A stretch of DNA of 24,343 bases from positions 19,056 through 43,398 of the forward strand of contig DJYD01000033.1 of assembly GCA_002449955.1 (NCBI GenBank). The letters run 5' to 3'. This document shows, piece by piece, positions 1 through 6,576 of the stretch. The notes under the pieces were generated by a model. That model was given only the letters and a program-made list of their open reading frames with translations, was not told the origin of the DNA and ran no database searches. Both the position numbers and the translations under genes were made by a program. This stretch comes from Lachnospiraceae bacterium UBA6987. GTDB taxonomy: Bacteria; Bacillota; Clostridia; Lachnospirales; Lachnospiraceae. Each line of letters opens with the position of its first letter. Positions within the stretch are counted from its first letter, which is position 1.

Positions 1-302
1 GCGATCTTGTACATGTTCGGGATCATTAACAGCAGACCCTGGGACGCCGTATAGGTCGTCGTCAGAGCACCGGATACCAGAGAGCCGTGCACGGCGCCGG
101 CGGCACCGCCTTCGGACTGCATCTCCATGATCTTGACGGGCTGGCCGAAGATATTCTTTCTTCCGTCAGTTGCCCACGAATCCGCGACTTCCGCCATCGG
201 AGACGAAGGGGTAATAGGGTAGATGGCCGCAACATCCGAGAACGCATAAGACACATGCGAAGCTGCGGTGTTGCCGTCCATTGTTTTTCTTTGTCTTGCC
301 AT
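1..302 (-). CDS. nifJ: Pyruvate:ferredoxin (flavodoxin) oxidoreductase, N-terminal part
   Basis: The first 100 residues of a protein that continues beyond the left window edge. The N-terminus MARQRKTMDGNTAASHVSYA, followed by AIYPITPSSPMADVAD and the QSEGGAAGAVHGSL segment, is the classic thiamine-diphosphate/pyruvate-binding domain I of pyruvate:ferredoxin oxidoreductase. The complete single-chain enzyme is normally about 1,170-1,200 residues, so more than 90% lies outside. The enzyme oxidatively decarboxylates pyruvate to acetyl-CoA and reduces ferredoxin in the cytoplasm of anaerobes. The start ATG at 302-300 has GGAGG about 7 nt upstream, and a good promoter lies at 363-390. It is transcribed divergently from fbpA. 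Family identification is secure; the symbol could equally be por. Confidence 0.93.
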   Translation of the reverse strand, partial: MARQRKTMDGNTAASHVSYAFSDVAAIYPITPSSPMAEVADSWATDGRKNIFGQPVKIMEMQSEGGAAGAVHGSLVSGALTTTYTASQGLLLMIPNMYKI

Positions 303-342
303 TTGTATTCCTCCTGCATATAGTGAAAAGATTATTTCCTGT

Positions 343-370
343 TTGCAAAACATACATTTTCCATTATAAT
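343..370 (+). promoter_or_regulatory. Sigma-70 type promoter for fbpA
   Basis: Plus-strand -35 TTGCAA (343-348), 16-bp spacer, -10 TATAAT (365-370). Predicted start is near 377, giving a leader of about 84 nt. It shares its -10 bases with the opposing nifJ promoter. Confidence 0.65.
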
Positions 371-390
371 GCATGCAGGAGGAAAGTCAA
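363..390 (-). promoter_or_regulatory. Sigma-70 type promoter for nifJ/por
   Basis: Minus-strand -35 TTGACT (390-385), 16-bp spacer, -10 TATAAT (368-363). Predicted start is near 356, giving a leader of about 55 nt before the ATG at 302. The -10 overlaps the -10 of the plus-strand fbpA promoter in the palindrome ATTATAAT (363-370). Confidence 0.75.
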
Positions 391-426
391 GAAATCGCGC
401 CTCGGTTTATGATTTTTTTCCTCCTG
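376..426 (+). promoter_or_regulatory. Inverted repeat in the fbpA leader, possible SD-sequestering switch
   Basis: A perfect 10-bp inverted repeat: CAGGAGGAAA (376-385) and TTTCCTCCTG (417-426). The right arm also contains CCTCCT (420-425), complementary to the fbpA ribosome-binding site AGGAGG (450-455). The left arm can therefore compete with the ribosome site for the same bases. The pairing is seen in the sequence; a regulatory role is inference. Confidence 0.4.
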
Positions 427-460
427 TTTCCTTAGATTACGAAAGCCAAAGGAGGTGCTT

Positions 461-2200
461 ATGGCACTTGATGGCATAACACTGGCTGCATTAGCCCATG
501 AAATCCGAACAAAATGTCTTGGCGGCCGCATTACACGTATCGCCGAACCGGAGGCTCACGAGATACTGCTGACCATAAAAAGCAGCACGCAGCAGCGTCT
601 TCTGCTCTCTGCAGATCCCTCTCTCCCTCTCGTCTATCTGACCTCAGCGAACAAGCCCAGTCCCATGACAGCACCGGGCTTTCTGATGCTGCTTAGAAAG
701 CATCTCCAGGGCGGCCGCATCACCGGCATCTCCCAACCGGGACTTGAGCGTGTACTCCGCATCGAGATCGAGCATCTGAACGAATTAGGGGATCTCTGCA
801 GGAAGGCACTGATTCTGGAACTGATGGGCAAATACAGCAACCTGATCCTTGTCGACGATCAGGACCGGATCCTGGACGCGATCCGGCGTGTGCCTTCCTT
901 CATCAGCTCTGTCAGGGAAGTTCTGCCGGGACGCCCTTATTTCCTGCCGAACACCATGCATAAGACAGATCCGCTCGAGATGAGTGAAGAAGCCTTTCTT
1001 CCGCTGTTCGATGATAAACATATTCCTGTGGAAAAGGCCGTGAGTGAATGCTTCACCGGCTTCAGTCCTCTTATGGCAAGAGAAGTCGTCAAAACGGCCG
1101 GGTTTGACGGAGCAGAATGTGCTGCAGAGCTTGGCCGGGAAGACCGCCTGCGCCTCTATGCAGCGCTGACGCAGATCCTTGCTCCCGTCAAAGCGGAAAA
1201 CTTCTCGCCCTGCATTTATCTGCACAGGGGAAAGCAGATCGAATTCTCTGCCGTGCCGCTATTGATTTACAGGCAGGAGGAATGCCGCGCCTACGACAGT
1301 ATCAGCGAAACCATGGAAGCGTTTTTTGCCGAAAAAAGTGCATCCACACGGATCAAGCAGCGCTCCGCCGACCTGCGGCACATTGTTCAGCTGGCACTTG
1401 AGCGAACGTCCAAAAAGCTGGATTTGCAGCAAAAGCAGCTAAAAGACACGGAAAAGAGGGATAAGCTCAGGTTGTACGGCGAGCTCCTCAAGGCCTACGG
1501 CTGGCAGGCCGCTCCAGGTGATACGGCACTTGTTTGTTCCGACTGGACGAGCGGGAAAGAGGTCACCGTCCCCCTCGACGGTACCCTGACAGCGGCCGAG
1601 AATGCCCAGAAATACTTTGAACGCTATCAGAAACTGAAGCGCACCTTTGAAGCCACCACGGAGCAGCTTGCCGAGACACAGGCTGACCTATCCTATCTGC
1701 GCTCGGTTTCCGCCCATCTTTCAAGAGCCGAATCGGAAGCAGATCTGATCGGGATCAAGGCAGAACTTGCGGAAACCGGATGGATCCGAAAGAACAGAAA
1801 CGCCGGAAAGAAAGAAAAAGTGCCTAAGGCAGGACAGCCCCTGCAGTTTATTTCCTCCGACGGTTTTGTGATCTATGTCGGCAAAAACAACCTGCAGAAT
1901 GAAGAGGTCACCTTCAAACTCGCCTCAGGCAGCGACTGGTGGTTCCACGTCAAGGGGATGCCCGGTTCCCATGTTGTCGTCAAGGCGGACGGCCGGGAGC
2001 TTCCCGACAGGTGCTATGAAGAGGCCGCTGCACTTGCGGCCTGGTACTCTTCCGCCCCGCGTGATGAAAAGGTTGAAGTGGATTACACCCGGAAGAAGGA
2101 AATCAAAAAACCGGGCTTATACAAGCCCGGCATGGTTCTGTATCATACTAATTATTCGTTGATGGTGAAGCCGGCACTTTTACCGCTCCGTCAGCCATAA
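461..2200 (+). CDS. rqcH: Ribosome quality control protein RqcH / Rqc2 homologue (NFACT family, FbpA)
   Basis: A 579-residue NFACT protein, the usual length for Firmicutes FbpA/RqcH. The N-terminal NFACT-N domain starts MALDGITLAALAHEI. The middle (about 290-440) is helical and coiled-coil. The C-terminal NFACT-R domain (about 455-560) carries DGFVIYVGKNNLQNEEVTFK, DWWFHVKGMPGSHVVVK and VDYTRKKEIKKP. Family members bind peptidyl-tRNA-obstructed 50S subunits and direct C-terminal alanine tailing of stalled peptides; older literature calls some of them fibronectin-binding. The DR pair needed for tailing in Bacillus is Glu96-Arg97 here (QPGLERV), a conservative change. I chose ATG 461 over the in-frame GTG at 455 because GGAGG (451-455) would overlap the GTG. 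The last 53 bp overlap the convergent lipoprotein gene. Confidence 0.93.
   Translation: MALDGITLAALAHEIRTKCLGGRITRIAEPEAHEILLTIKSSTQQRLLLSADPSLPLVYLTSANKPSPMTAPGFLMLLRKHLQGGRITGISQPGLERVLRIEIEHLNELGDLCRKALILELMGKYSNLILVDDQDRILDAIRRVPSFISSVREVLPGRPYFLPNTMHKTDPLEMSEEAFLPLFDDKHIPVEKAVSECFTGFSPLMAREVVKTAGFDGAECAAELGREDRLRLYAALTQILAPVKAENFSPCIYLHRGKQIEFSAVPLLIYRQEECRAYDSISETMEAFFAEKSASTRIKQRSADLRHIVQLALERTSKKLDLQQKQLKDTEKRDKLRLYGELLKAYGWQAAPGDTALVCSDWTSGKEVTVPLDGTLTAAENAQKYFERYQKLKRTFEATTEQLAETQADLSYLRSVSAHLSRAESEADLIGIKAELAETGWIRKNRNAGKKEKVPKAGQPLQFISSDGFVIYVGKNNLQNEEVTFKLASGSDWWFHVKGMPGSHVVVKADGRELPDRCYEEAAALAAWYSSAPRDEKVEVDYTRKKEIKKPGLYKPGMVLYHTNYSLMVKPALLPLRQP
2105..2130 (-). terminator. Intrinsic terminator of the lipoprotein gene, inside rqcH coding sequence
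   Basis: The 8-bp perfect stem CCGGGCTT / AAGCCCGG (2111-2118 with 2123-2130) has a 4-nt loop. On the minus strand it is followed by TTTTTT (2110-2105). It begins 18 nt downstream of the minus-strand stop codon (2150-2148). It also encodes the conserved KKPGLYKPG segment of RqcH. The plus strand has no T-tract after it, so it should act only on the leftward transcript. Confidence 0.75.
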
Positions 2201-3539
2201 GATAGGCGGACAATTCATCTAAAAGCTGCTGCAGTCTCGCCGTCTTGATCTCGCTGCCGCCCTTTATCAGCTGCGAAGTAAAGCGGTTCATCGCCTCCAC
2301 ATACCCCTCTGAGGTTTTGACCTTACGGATCACATTCGGCATCTGCGCCATGAGTGCGGATGCCGTTTCGTCTTTCCGGATCTCCTTGCCGGCCAGAACA
2401 GACGTGGAAACAGGCAGGGTCCCGGCGGTATTGTAGCGGTCCAGCTGGCCCTCATCCGAGGTCAGGAATTCCGCAAGCTTGTGGCAGACCGCAAGGCCTG
2501 CTTCATCCTTCTTCGGGGAAACGCCGATCATCGTATAGGTTCCGCGGGTCAGAGCTGCCCGTTCTTCTTTTCCGTCAAGAATGGTCGGAAGTGCAGCAAC
2601 ACCGTAGTTATCCTGCAGCATCACCTTCAGGTCCTGCGTCTGGCAGCTGTCGGCAATGATCGCACCGGCCTTCTCCTGGTCATAGGCAAAGCTCAGGACC
2701 GGGCTCCCCTCGATTCCCCGGAAAGCCTTCATGGACATGAGTGACTGCATGAGCTTGGCCGCATGCAGCCCGGCTTCGGTATAATAATCGCAGCTAACTG
2801 AGGCAATCGTGCCATCCGGCAGGATGTCCGCATCATAGGTCAGGCCGCAGCTTAAAAACAGAAGTGCCGGAAACATCGTCGTCTCGGTGCCCATATAGAA
2901 GCAGCGGTCATTTTCCTCACACTGCCGGATGACCGACGCCAGATCCTTGATCTCCGAAATCACACTCTTGTCATAATACAGCAGCATGGTGTTCTCAAGC
3001 GCTGCAGGGTAGGCATAAAGCCCTGCCTCATCGCTGGCTGCTGCCAGCGCTGCCGCATCTACCGTCTTCTCCAGCTTTGCCGCCATCTCTTCCGGCACAG
3101 CCCCGAGCAGGTTTATCTTCCGCAGCATTTCATAATCATCCGAATAGAAGAAAAACAGATCCGGCATGGCTTCCACATCCGGCAGAACGCCCTCCGCGTA
3201 GCTGGTATCGGTTGCCTCTCTTACCCGGGTGATCAGATCCTCCGCATTGACAGGTTTTACGGTAATGCTGTACGTCTCTGCAATAGCCGGGTTATCCATC
3301 ATAAAGCGGGCGCAGAGGCTTTTGGTCAGTTCCTCTTCCGTTCCGAATGTCCAGACGATCAATTCCTTTCGAACCGGCTCCGGTGCCACGCTTGGCTCTG
3401 TCACAGACTCGTTGCTGCCTGTTCCGGGCGCATCCGTCTGCACGGGCGTCTGCGTACCTGTCTCAGATGACCCCGGCTGCAGGGAACAGGCTGACAGCAG
3501 CAAAAGGCAGGACAGCAGGAGGGCACAGATTTTTTTCAT
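2148..3539 (-). CDS. Extracellular solute-binding lipoprotein (family 1, sugar-binding type), orphan
   Basis: A 463-residue secreted lipoprotein. Residues 1-18 form a type II signal peptide (MKKICALLLSC..., lipobox LSAC, Cys18 the predicted lipidated residue), followed by a Ser/Thr/Pro/Glu-rich linker to about residue 60. The body ELIVWTFGTEEELTKSLCARF, then PDLFFFYSDD and YPAALENTMLLYYDKSVI, follows the MalE-like ABC binding-protein pattern: a WT-F start and a hinge segment with tandem tyrosines. Such proteins capture sugars or similar solutes outside the membrane. No permease or ATPase gene is adjacent, so the partner transporter and ligand are unknown. The ATG overlaps the rapZ stop (ATGA, 3539-3536) and GGAGG lies about 9 nt upstream, indicating translational coupling. 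The 3' end overlaps rqcH by 53 bp. Confidence 0.85.
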   Translation of the reverse strand: MKKICALLLSCLLLLSACSLQPGSSETGTQTPVQTDAPGTGSNESVTEPSVAPEPVRKELIVWTFGTEEELTKSLCARFMMDNPAIAETYSITVKPVNAEDLITRVREATDTSYAEGVLPDVEAMPDLFFFYSDDYEMLRKINLLGAVPEEMAAKLEKTVDAAALAAASDEAGLYAYPAALENTMLLYYDKSVISEIKDLASVIRQCEENDRCFYMGTETTMFPALLFLSCGLTYDADILPDGTIASVSCDYYTEAGLHAAKLMQSLMSMKAFRGIEGSPVLSFAYDQEKAGAIIADSCQTQDLKVMLQDNYGVAALPTILDGKEERAALTRGTYTMIGVSPKKDEAGLAVCHKLAEFLTSDEGQLDRYNTAGTLPVSTSVLAGKEIRKDETASALMAQMPNVIRKVKTSEGYVEAMNRFTSQLIKGGSEIKTARLQQLLDELSAYLMADGAVKVPASPSTNN

Positions 3540-4438
3540 GAGGTTATTCCTCCGTTTCTTTCATAGATTTCAAGCCGGTTCTCTTCCATGTCCCGCATGG
3601 AAAGGGAAACCCCGGGATAGCTTTCGGCAAAGTATTCCTTTAATGCCGAAGCAAAGGCCAAAGACCGGTGCTGGCCGCCGGTACAGCCAAGGCCGACAAC
3701 AAGGCGGCTTTTCCCCTCTTTTATGTAGAGCGGGATCGAATATTCCAGCAGATCTTTTATTTTTCCATACAGCGTCTGTCCTTCTTCGCTGCCCAGTACA
3801 TAATCACGGACAACTTTGTCTTCACCGGTCAGGCGCCGGAGCTCATCGACATAATAAGGATTCGGAAGGCAGCGGACGTCAAAGACGATATCGGCATCGG
3901 CAAGGATGCCATATTTGTAGCCAAACGCCACAAACTCTATGGCCATGGTGACACCGCCCTCTTTGCCGAATATCCCGATCAGTTTCTGCCGCAGTCCTCC
4001 GGAGGAGAGGCGGCTCGTGTCCAGCACAATATCCGCCGAGGAACGGAGTCCCGCCAGAAGATCCCGTTCCATATGCAGGGCTGCGGGAAGATCCTTTGCA
4101 TCGCCGCGCTGAATCAGGGGATGCAGGCGGCGGCTTTCCTTATAGCGGTTTTTCAGTGTGTTGTCCGATGCATCCAGAAACAGAATTCGGGTGCGGATCC
4201 CCTTAACAGACAGACCCTCGATCAGGCGGTCGATCCCGGCCAGAAGCTTTTCCGAACGGATATCCACGGTAACGGCAGTCTTCTCATGCGGCATATTGGC
4301 AGTGATCTCCGTATCCAGCATATAAAGAATCAGCTGCGGCGGCAGATTGTCCACGCAGTAATATCCCATGTCTTCCAGATTCTGCAGGGCACGGGTCTTT
4401 CCCGCGCCGCTCATGCCGGTCACAATGAGAAGGTCCAT
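3536..4438 (-). CDS. rapZ: RNase adapter / nucleotide-binding protein RapZ (YvcJ)
   Basis: About 300 residues, close to the family norm (280-295). The N-terminal P-loop is GMSGAGKT (residues 8-15), followed by LEDMGYYCVDNLPPQL. The C-terminal domain carries VVGLGCTGGQHRSLAFA, the conserved signature. RapZ/YvcJ proteins hydrolyse ATP/GTP. In E. coli RapZ binds glucosamine-6-phosphate and the GlmZ small RNA to control amino-sugar synthesis; in Bacillus YvcJ affects competence. Which role applies here is not visible. Two in-frame ATGs exist, 4444 and 4438. I chose 4438 because AAAGGA sits 6 nt before it and MDLLIVTGMSGAGKT matches the family N-terminus; 4444 remains possible. It lies just downstream of ftsZ and overlaps the lipoprotein gene by 4 bp. 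It is more often found near whiA and murB. Confidence 0.93.
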   Translation of the reverse strand: MDLLIVTGMSGAGKTRALQNLEDMGYYCVDNLPPQLILYMLDTEITANMPHEKTAVTVDIRSEKLLAGIDRLIEGLSVKGIRTRILFLDASDNTLKNRYKESRRLHPLIQRGDAKDLPAALHMERDLLAGLRSSADIVLDTSRLSSGGLRQKLIGIFGKEGGVTMAIEFVAFGYKYGILADADIVFDVRCLPNPYYVDELRRLTGEDKVVRDYVLGSEEGQTLYGKIKDLLEYSIPLYIKEGKSRLVVGLGCTGGQHRSLAFASALKEYFAESYPGVSLSMRDMEENRLEIYERNGGITS

Positions 4439-4464
4439 AAGCATTCCTTTCCTCTTTCGAAAGC

Positions 4465-4500
4465 AAACAGGGCACGGTCATCATCCACCGGGCCCTGTTT
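4465..4500 (-). terminator. Hairpin between ftsZ and rapZ, terminator or attenuator
   Basis: The 9-bp stem AAACAGGGC / GCCCTGTTT (4465-4473 with 4492-4500) has an inner CGGT/ACCG pairing (4475-4478 with 4487-4490). On the minus strand it is followed only by a broken T-run (GCTTTCG). Termination is probably partial, allowing read-through into rapZ, for which no clear separate promoter was seen. Confidence 0.5.
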
Positions 4501-4523
4501 TGCAAAGAACAGATCAAACCAAT

Positions 4524-5693
4524 TTACTTTTTCAGGAAACCAGGCACATTGATTTCACGGCGCTGCACCGTGGAATCCGGAACCTTGATCTGTGAACGGC
4601 TGTAGCCCTGTCCGGGGTTCACCTGGGTGGCTTCGCCGGTGCTGATCGGAGCCGCATTCGGCTTGAAGCCGGCAGGACGGGTGCCAAGCAGGCCGCTGCT
4701 GTTCGTGAAAGTTTTGGAGATATTGGAACCCTGGGAACCGTCCGGTTCATCCAGGCCGGTGGCGATAACGGTAATCGTTACTTCATCCTGGATCGTGTCA
4801 TCATACATGGCACCGAAGATGATATTGGCATCTTCGCCAACCAGCTCGGTGATATAATTCGCGGCGTCGTAAACCTCCATCAGGCCGATATCGCCGGATA
4901 CGTTGATAATGACATGAGAGGCCCCGAGAATGGTGGTCTCCAGCAGAGGGCTGGACGCTGCCATCTTGACCGCTTCGATCGCCTTGTCATCGCCTTTGGC
5001 ACGGCCGATACCGATATGGGCAATGCCCTTATCCTGCATAACCGTCTGCACGTCAGCAAAGTCAAGGTTGATTAGAGCCGGGACACTGATCAGGTCGGTA
5101 ATTCCCTGGACGGCCTGCTGCAGCACTTCGTCAGCCATCTTCAGAGCATCAGGCATCGTGGTGCGGCGGTCAACAATCTCCAGGAGCTTATCATTCGGGA
5201 TTACAATCAGCGTATCAACGCCTTCACGAAGGCGTTCAATACCGTTCAATGCATTCTGCATGCGGACCTTGCCTTCAAAGCGGAAAGGCTTGGTCACAAC
5301 GCCAACCGTCAGAATGCCCATGCCTTTGGCAATACGCGCAATAACAGGAGCTGCACCGGTACCGGTACCGCCGCCCATACCGCAGGTGACGAAGACCATA
5401 TCGGCGCCCTGAAGGGCATTCGCGATCTCATCTTCGCTCTCTTCGGCTGCTTTTTCGCCAATTTCAGGCTTCGCGCCTGCGCCAAGACCTTTGGTCAGCT
5501 TTTCTCCGATCTGGATCGCTGTGGGAGCTTTGCACATCTGCAGGGCCTGACGGTCCGTATTGATGGCGATAAACTCCACTCCGCCGGTATTGGTATCGAT
5601 CATACGGTTCACGGCATTATTGCCGGCACCGCCGACGCCTACTACGATAATTTTTGCTGCGCTTTCTGACTCGTTGACTTTGATTTCTAACAC
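4524..5693 (-). CDS. ftsZ: Cell division protein FtsZ
   Basis: A 389-residue tubulin-like GTPase that assembles the division ring at mid-cell. Diagnostic segments are IIVVGVGGAGNNAVNRM at the N-terminus, the tubulin signature CGMGGGTGTGAAPVIA, the synergy-loop region LINLDFADVQTVM, and the C-terminal peptide INVPGFLKK that binds FtsZ partners. Between the core and this peptide is a disordered Pro/Ser/Gln-rich linker (from about residue 310). I chose GTG at 5693, giving MLEIKVNESES, because GGGAGGA (5709-5703) lies 9 nt upstream. The longer in-frame GTG at 5711 would translate the ribosome site. It has its own promoter (5796-5824), separated from ftsQ by about 160 bp, and is followed by a hairpin before rapZ. 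Confidence 0.97.
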   Translation of the reverse strand: MLEIKVNESESAAKIIVVGVGGAGNNAVNRMIDTNTGGVEFIAINTDRQALQMCKAPTAIQIGEKLTKGLGAGAKPEIGEKAAEESEDEIANALQGADMVFVTCGMGGGTGTGAAPVIARIAKGMGILTVGVVTKPFRFEGKVRMQNALNGIERLREGVDTLIVIPNDKLLEIVDRRTTMPDALKMADEVLQQAVQGITDLISVPALINLDFADVQTVMQDKGIAHIGIGRAKGDDKAIEAVKMAASSPLLETTILGASHVIINVSGDIGLMEVYDAANYITELVGEDANIIFGAMYDDTIQDEVTITVIATGLDEPDGSQGSNISKTFTNSSGLLGTRPAGFKPNAAPISTGEATQVNPGQGYSRSQIKVPDSTVQRREINVPGFLKK

Positions 5694-5795
5694 TGCTGTA
5701 AATCCTCCCACATGCCGATCTGACTTAAAAAGCAGAAAAAGTCTGAGTTTGCAACTCCCCGGACCCTGCTCTGCATAAATTCATAATTTAGGTTC

Positions 5796-5824
5796 AGTAT
5801 ATTTGATTTCGGTGAAATAATCAA
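5796..5824 (-). promoter_or_regulatory. Sigma-70 type promoter for ftsZ
   Basis: Minus-strand -35 TTGATT (5824-5819), 17-bp spacer, -10 TATACT (5801-5796). Predicted start is near 5789, leaving a leader of about 95 nt. No terminator separates it from ftsQ, so ftsZ may also receive read-through from the upstream cluster. Confidence 0.75.
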
Positions 5825-5832
5825 TACCGAAA
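5807..5832. promoter_or_regulatory. Inverted repeat flanking the ftsZ -35, candidate operator
   Basis: TTTCGGT (5807-5813) and ACCGAAA (5826-5832) form a perfect 7-bp inverted repeat with a 12-bp gap. The gap contains the -35 hexamer. The symmetry is real; a binding protein is only inferred. Confidence 0.35.
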
Positions 5833-5850
5833 ATTGCTTTTTGTTAAGTT

Positions 5851-6576
5851 TTATTTGAAAATATACGAGGGATGAGCCTCCCCTTTTTTGTAGCTGTCCA
5901 GGTACAGCGTTCCCTTTCTTCCGTATAATTCCGGAAGTGTGTCACACATCACGGAGAGCTTCGCTTCAAGATCTTTTCCTGATCCGAGCAGCACCGTGAT
6001 GTCACCGAATATCACGGATACGCCTGCTTGAGAAAAGTGAATCTGCTGCGTCAAATCCGCGAGCAGCACCTCTTCTCCGTTCAAAATCAGCTTGTTGCTG
6101 TCCAGGAACTGCGTAATCGTTAAAATGCTGCTGAAGCTGTCCGGATCCGCCACTTTCAGCTTGTCTCCAAGCACCGCATGATCGTTGTCAAAGCCGGTCA
6201 CCTCAAAGATCCCCGGCAGCCGCATTTCACTGCTTTCCACCAGTGTCCCATCCCAGTCGAAGTACAGGTAGTACTGCTGGAAGCGCATAAAGCCGATCAC
6301 CTTTTTTTCGTAAACCTGTGCCGTGACATGCCTGAATCCCCGGAAGCTGACCGTGTATTTCTCGATGAAGGGAATCGTGCGGTGTTTTGTGAATTTCTCC
6401 TGAAGAAAATATATCAGTGCTCTGTCACTTTTGCCTTCCAGGATCTTCTCCTTCAGTTCATTCGGCGAATAATAGCTGTTTTCCCCTTCGATCTCGAAGT
6501 CCCTGATCGGCAGGATGCAGGTCACTATCCCCATCAGAAGAAGGACTGCCGCAAAGAGAACAAGAAAGCGTTTCAT
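5851..6576 (-). CDS. ftsQ: Cell division protein FtsQ/DivIB
   Basis: A 241-residue bitopic membrane protein with almost no cytoplasmic tail. A single transmembrane helix (about residues 4-23, KRFLVLFAAVLLLMGIVTCI) is followed by a POTRA-like segment beginning IRDFEIEGENSYYSPNELKE. The extracytoplasmic beta domain includes the YEKKVIGFMRFQ and YLYFDWDGTLVESS segments typical of DivIB. FtsQ bridges FtsL/FtsB to the late divisome at the septum. The match is by pattern and position (between ftsW and ftsZ); FtsQ is poorly conserved. The start overlaps the ftsW stop by ATGA (6576-6573). Confidence 0.85.
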   Translation of the reverse strand: MKRFLVLFAAVLLLMGIVTCILPIRDFEIEGENSYYSPNELKEKILEGKSDRALIYFLQEKFTKHRTIPFIEKYTVSFRGFRHVTAQVYEKKVIGFMRFQQYYLYFDWDGTLVESSEMRLPGIFEVTGFDNDHAVLGDKLKVADPDSFSSILTITQFLDSNKLILNGEEVLLADLTQQIHFSQAGVSVIFGDITVLLGSGKDLEAKLSVMCDTLPELYGRKGTLYLDSYKKGEAHPSYIFK

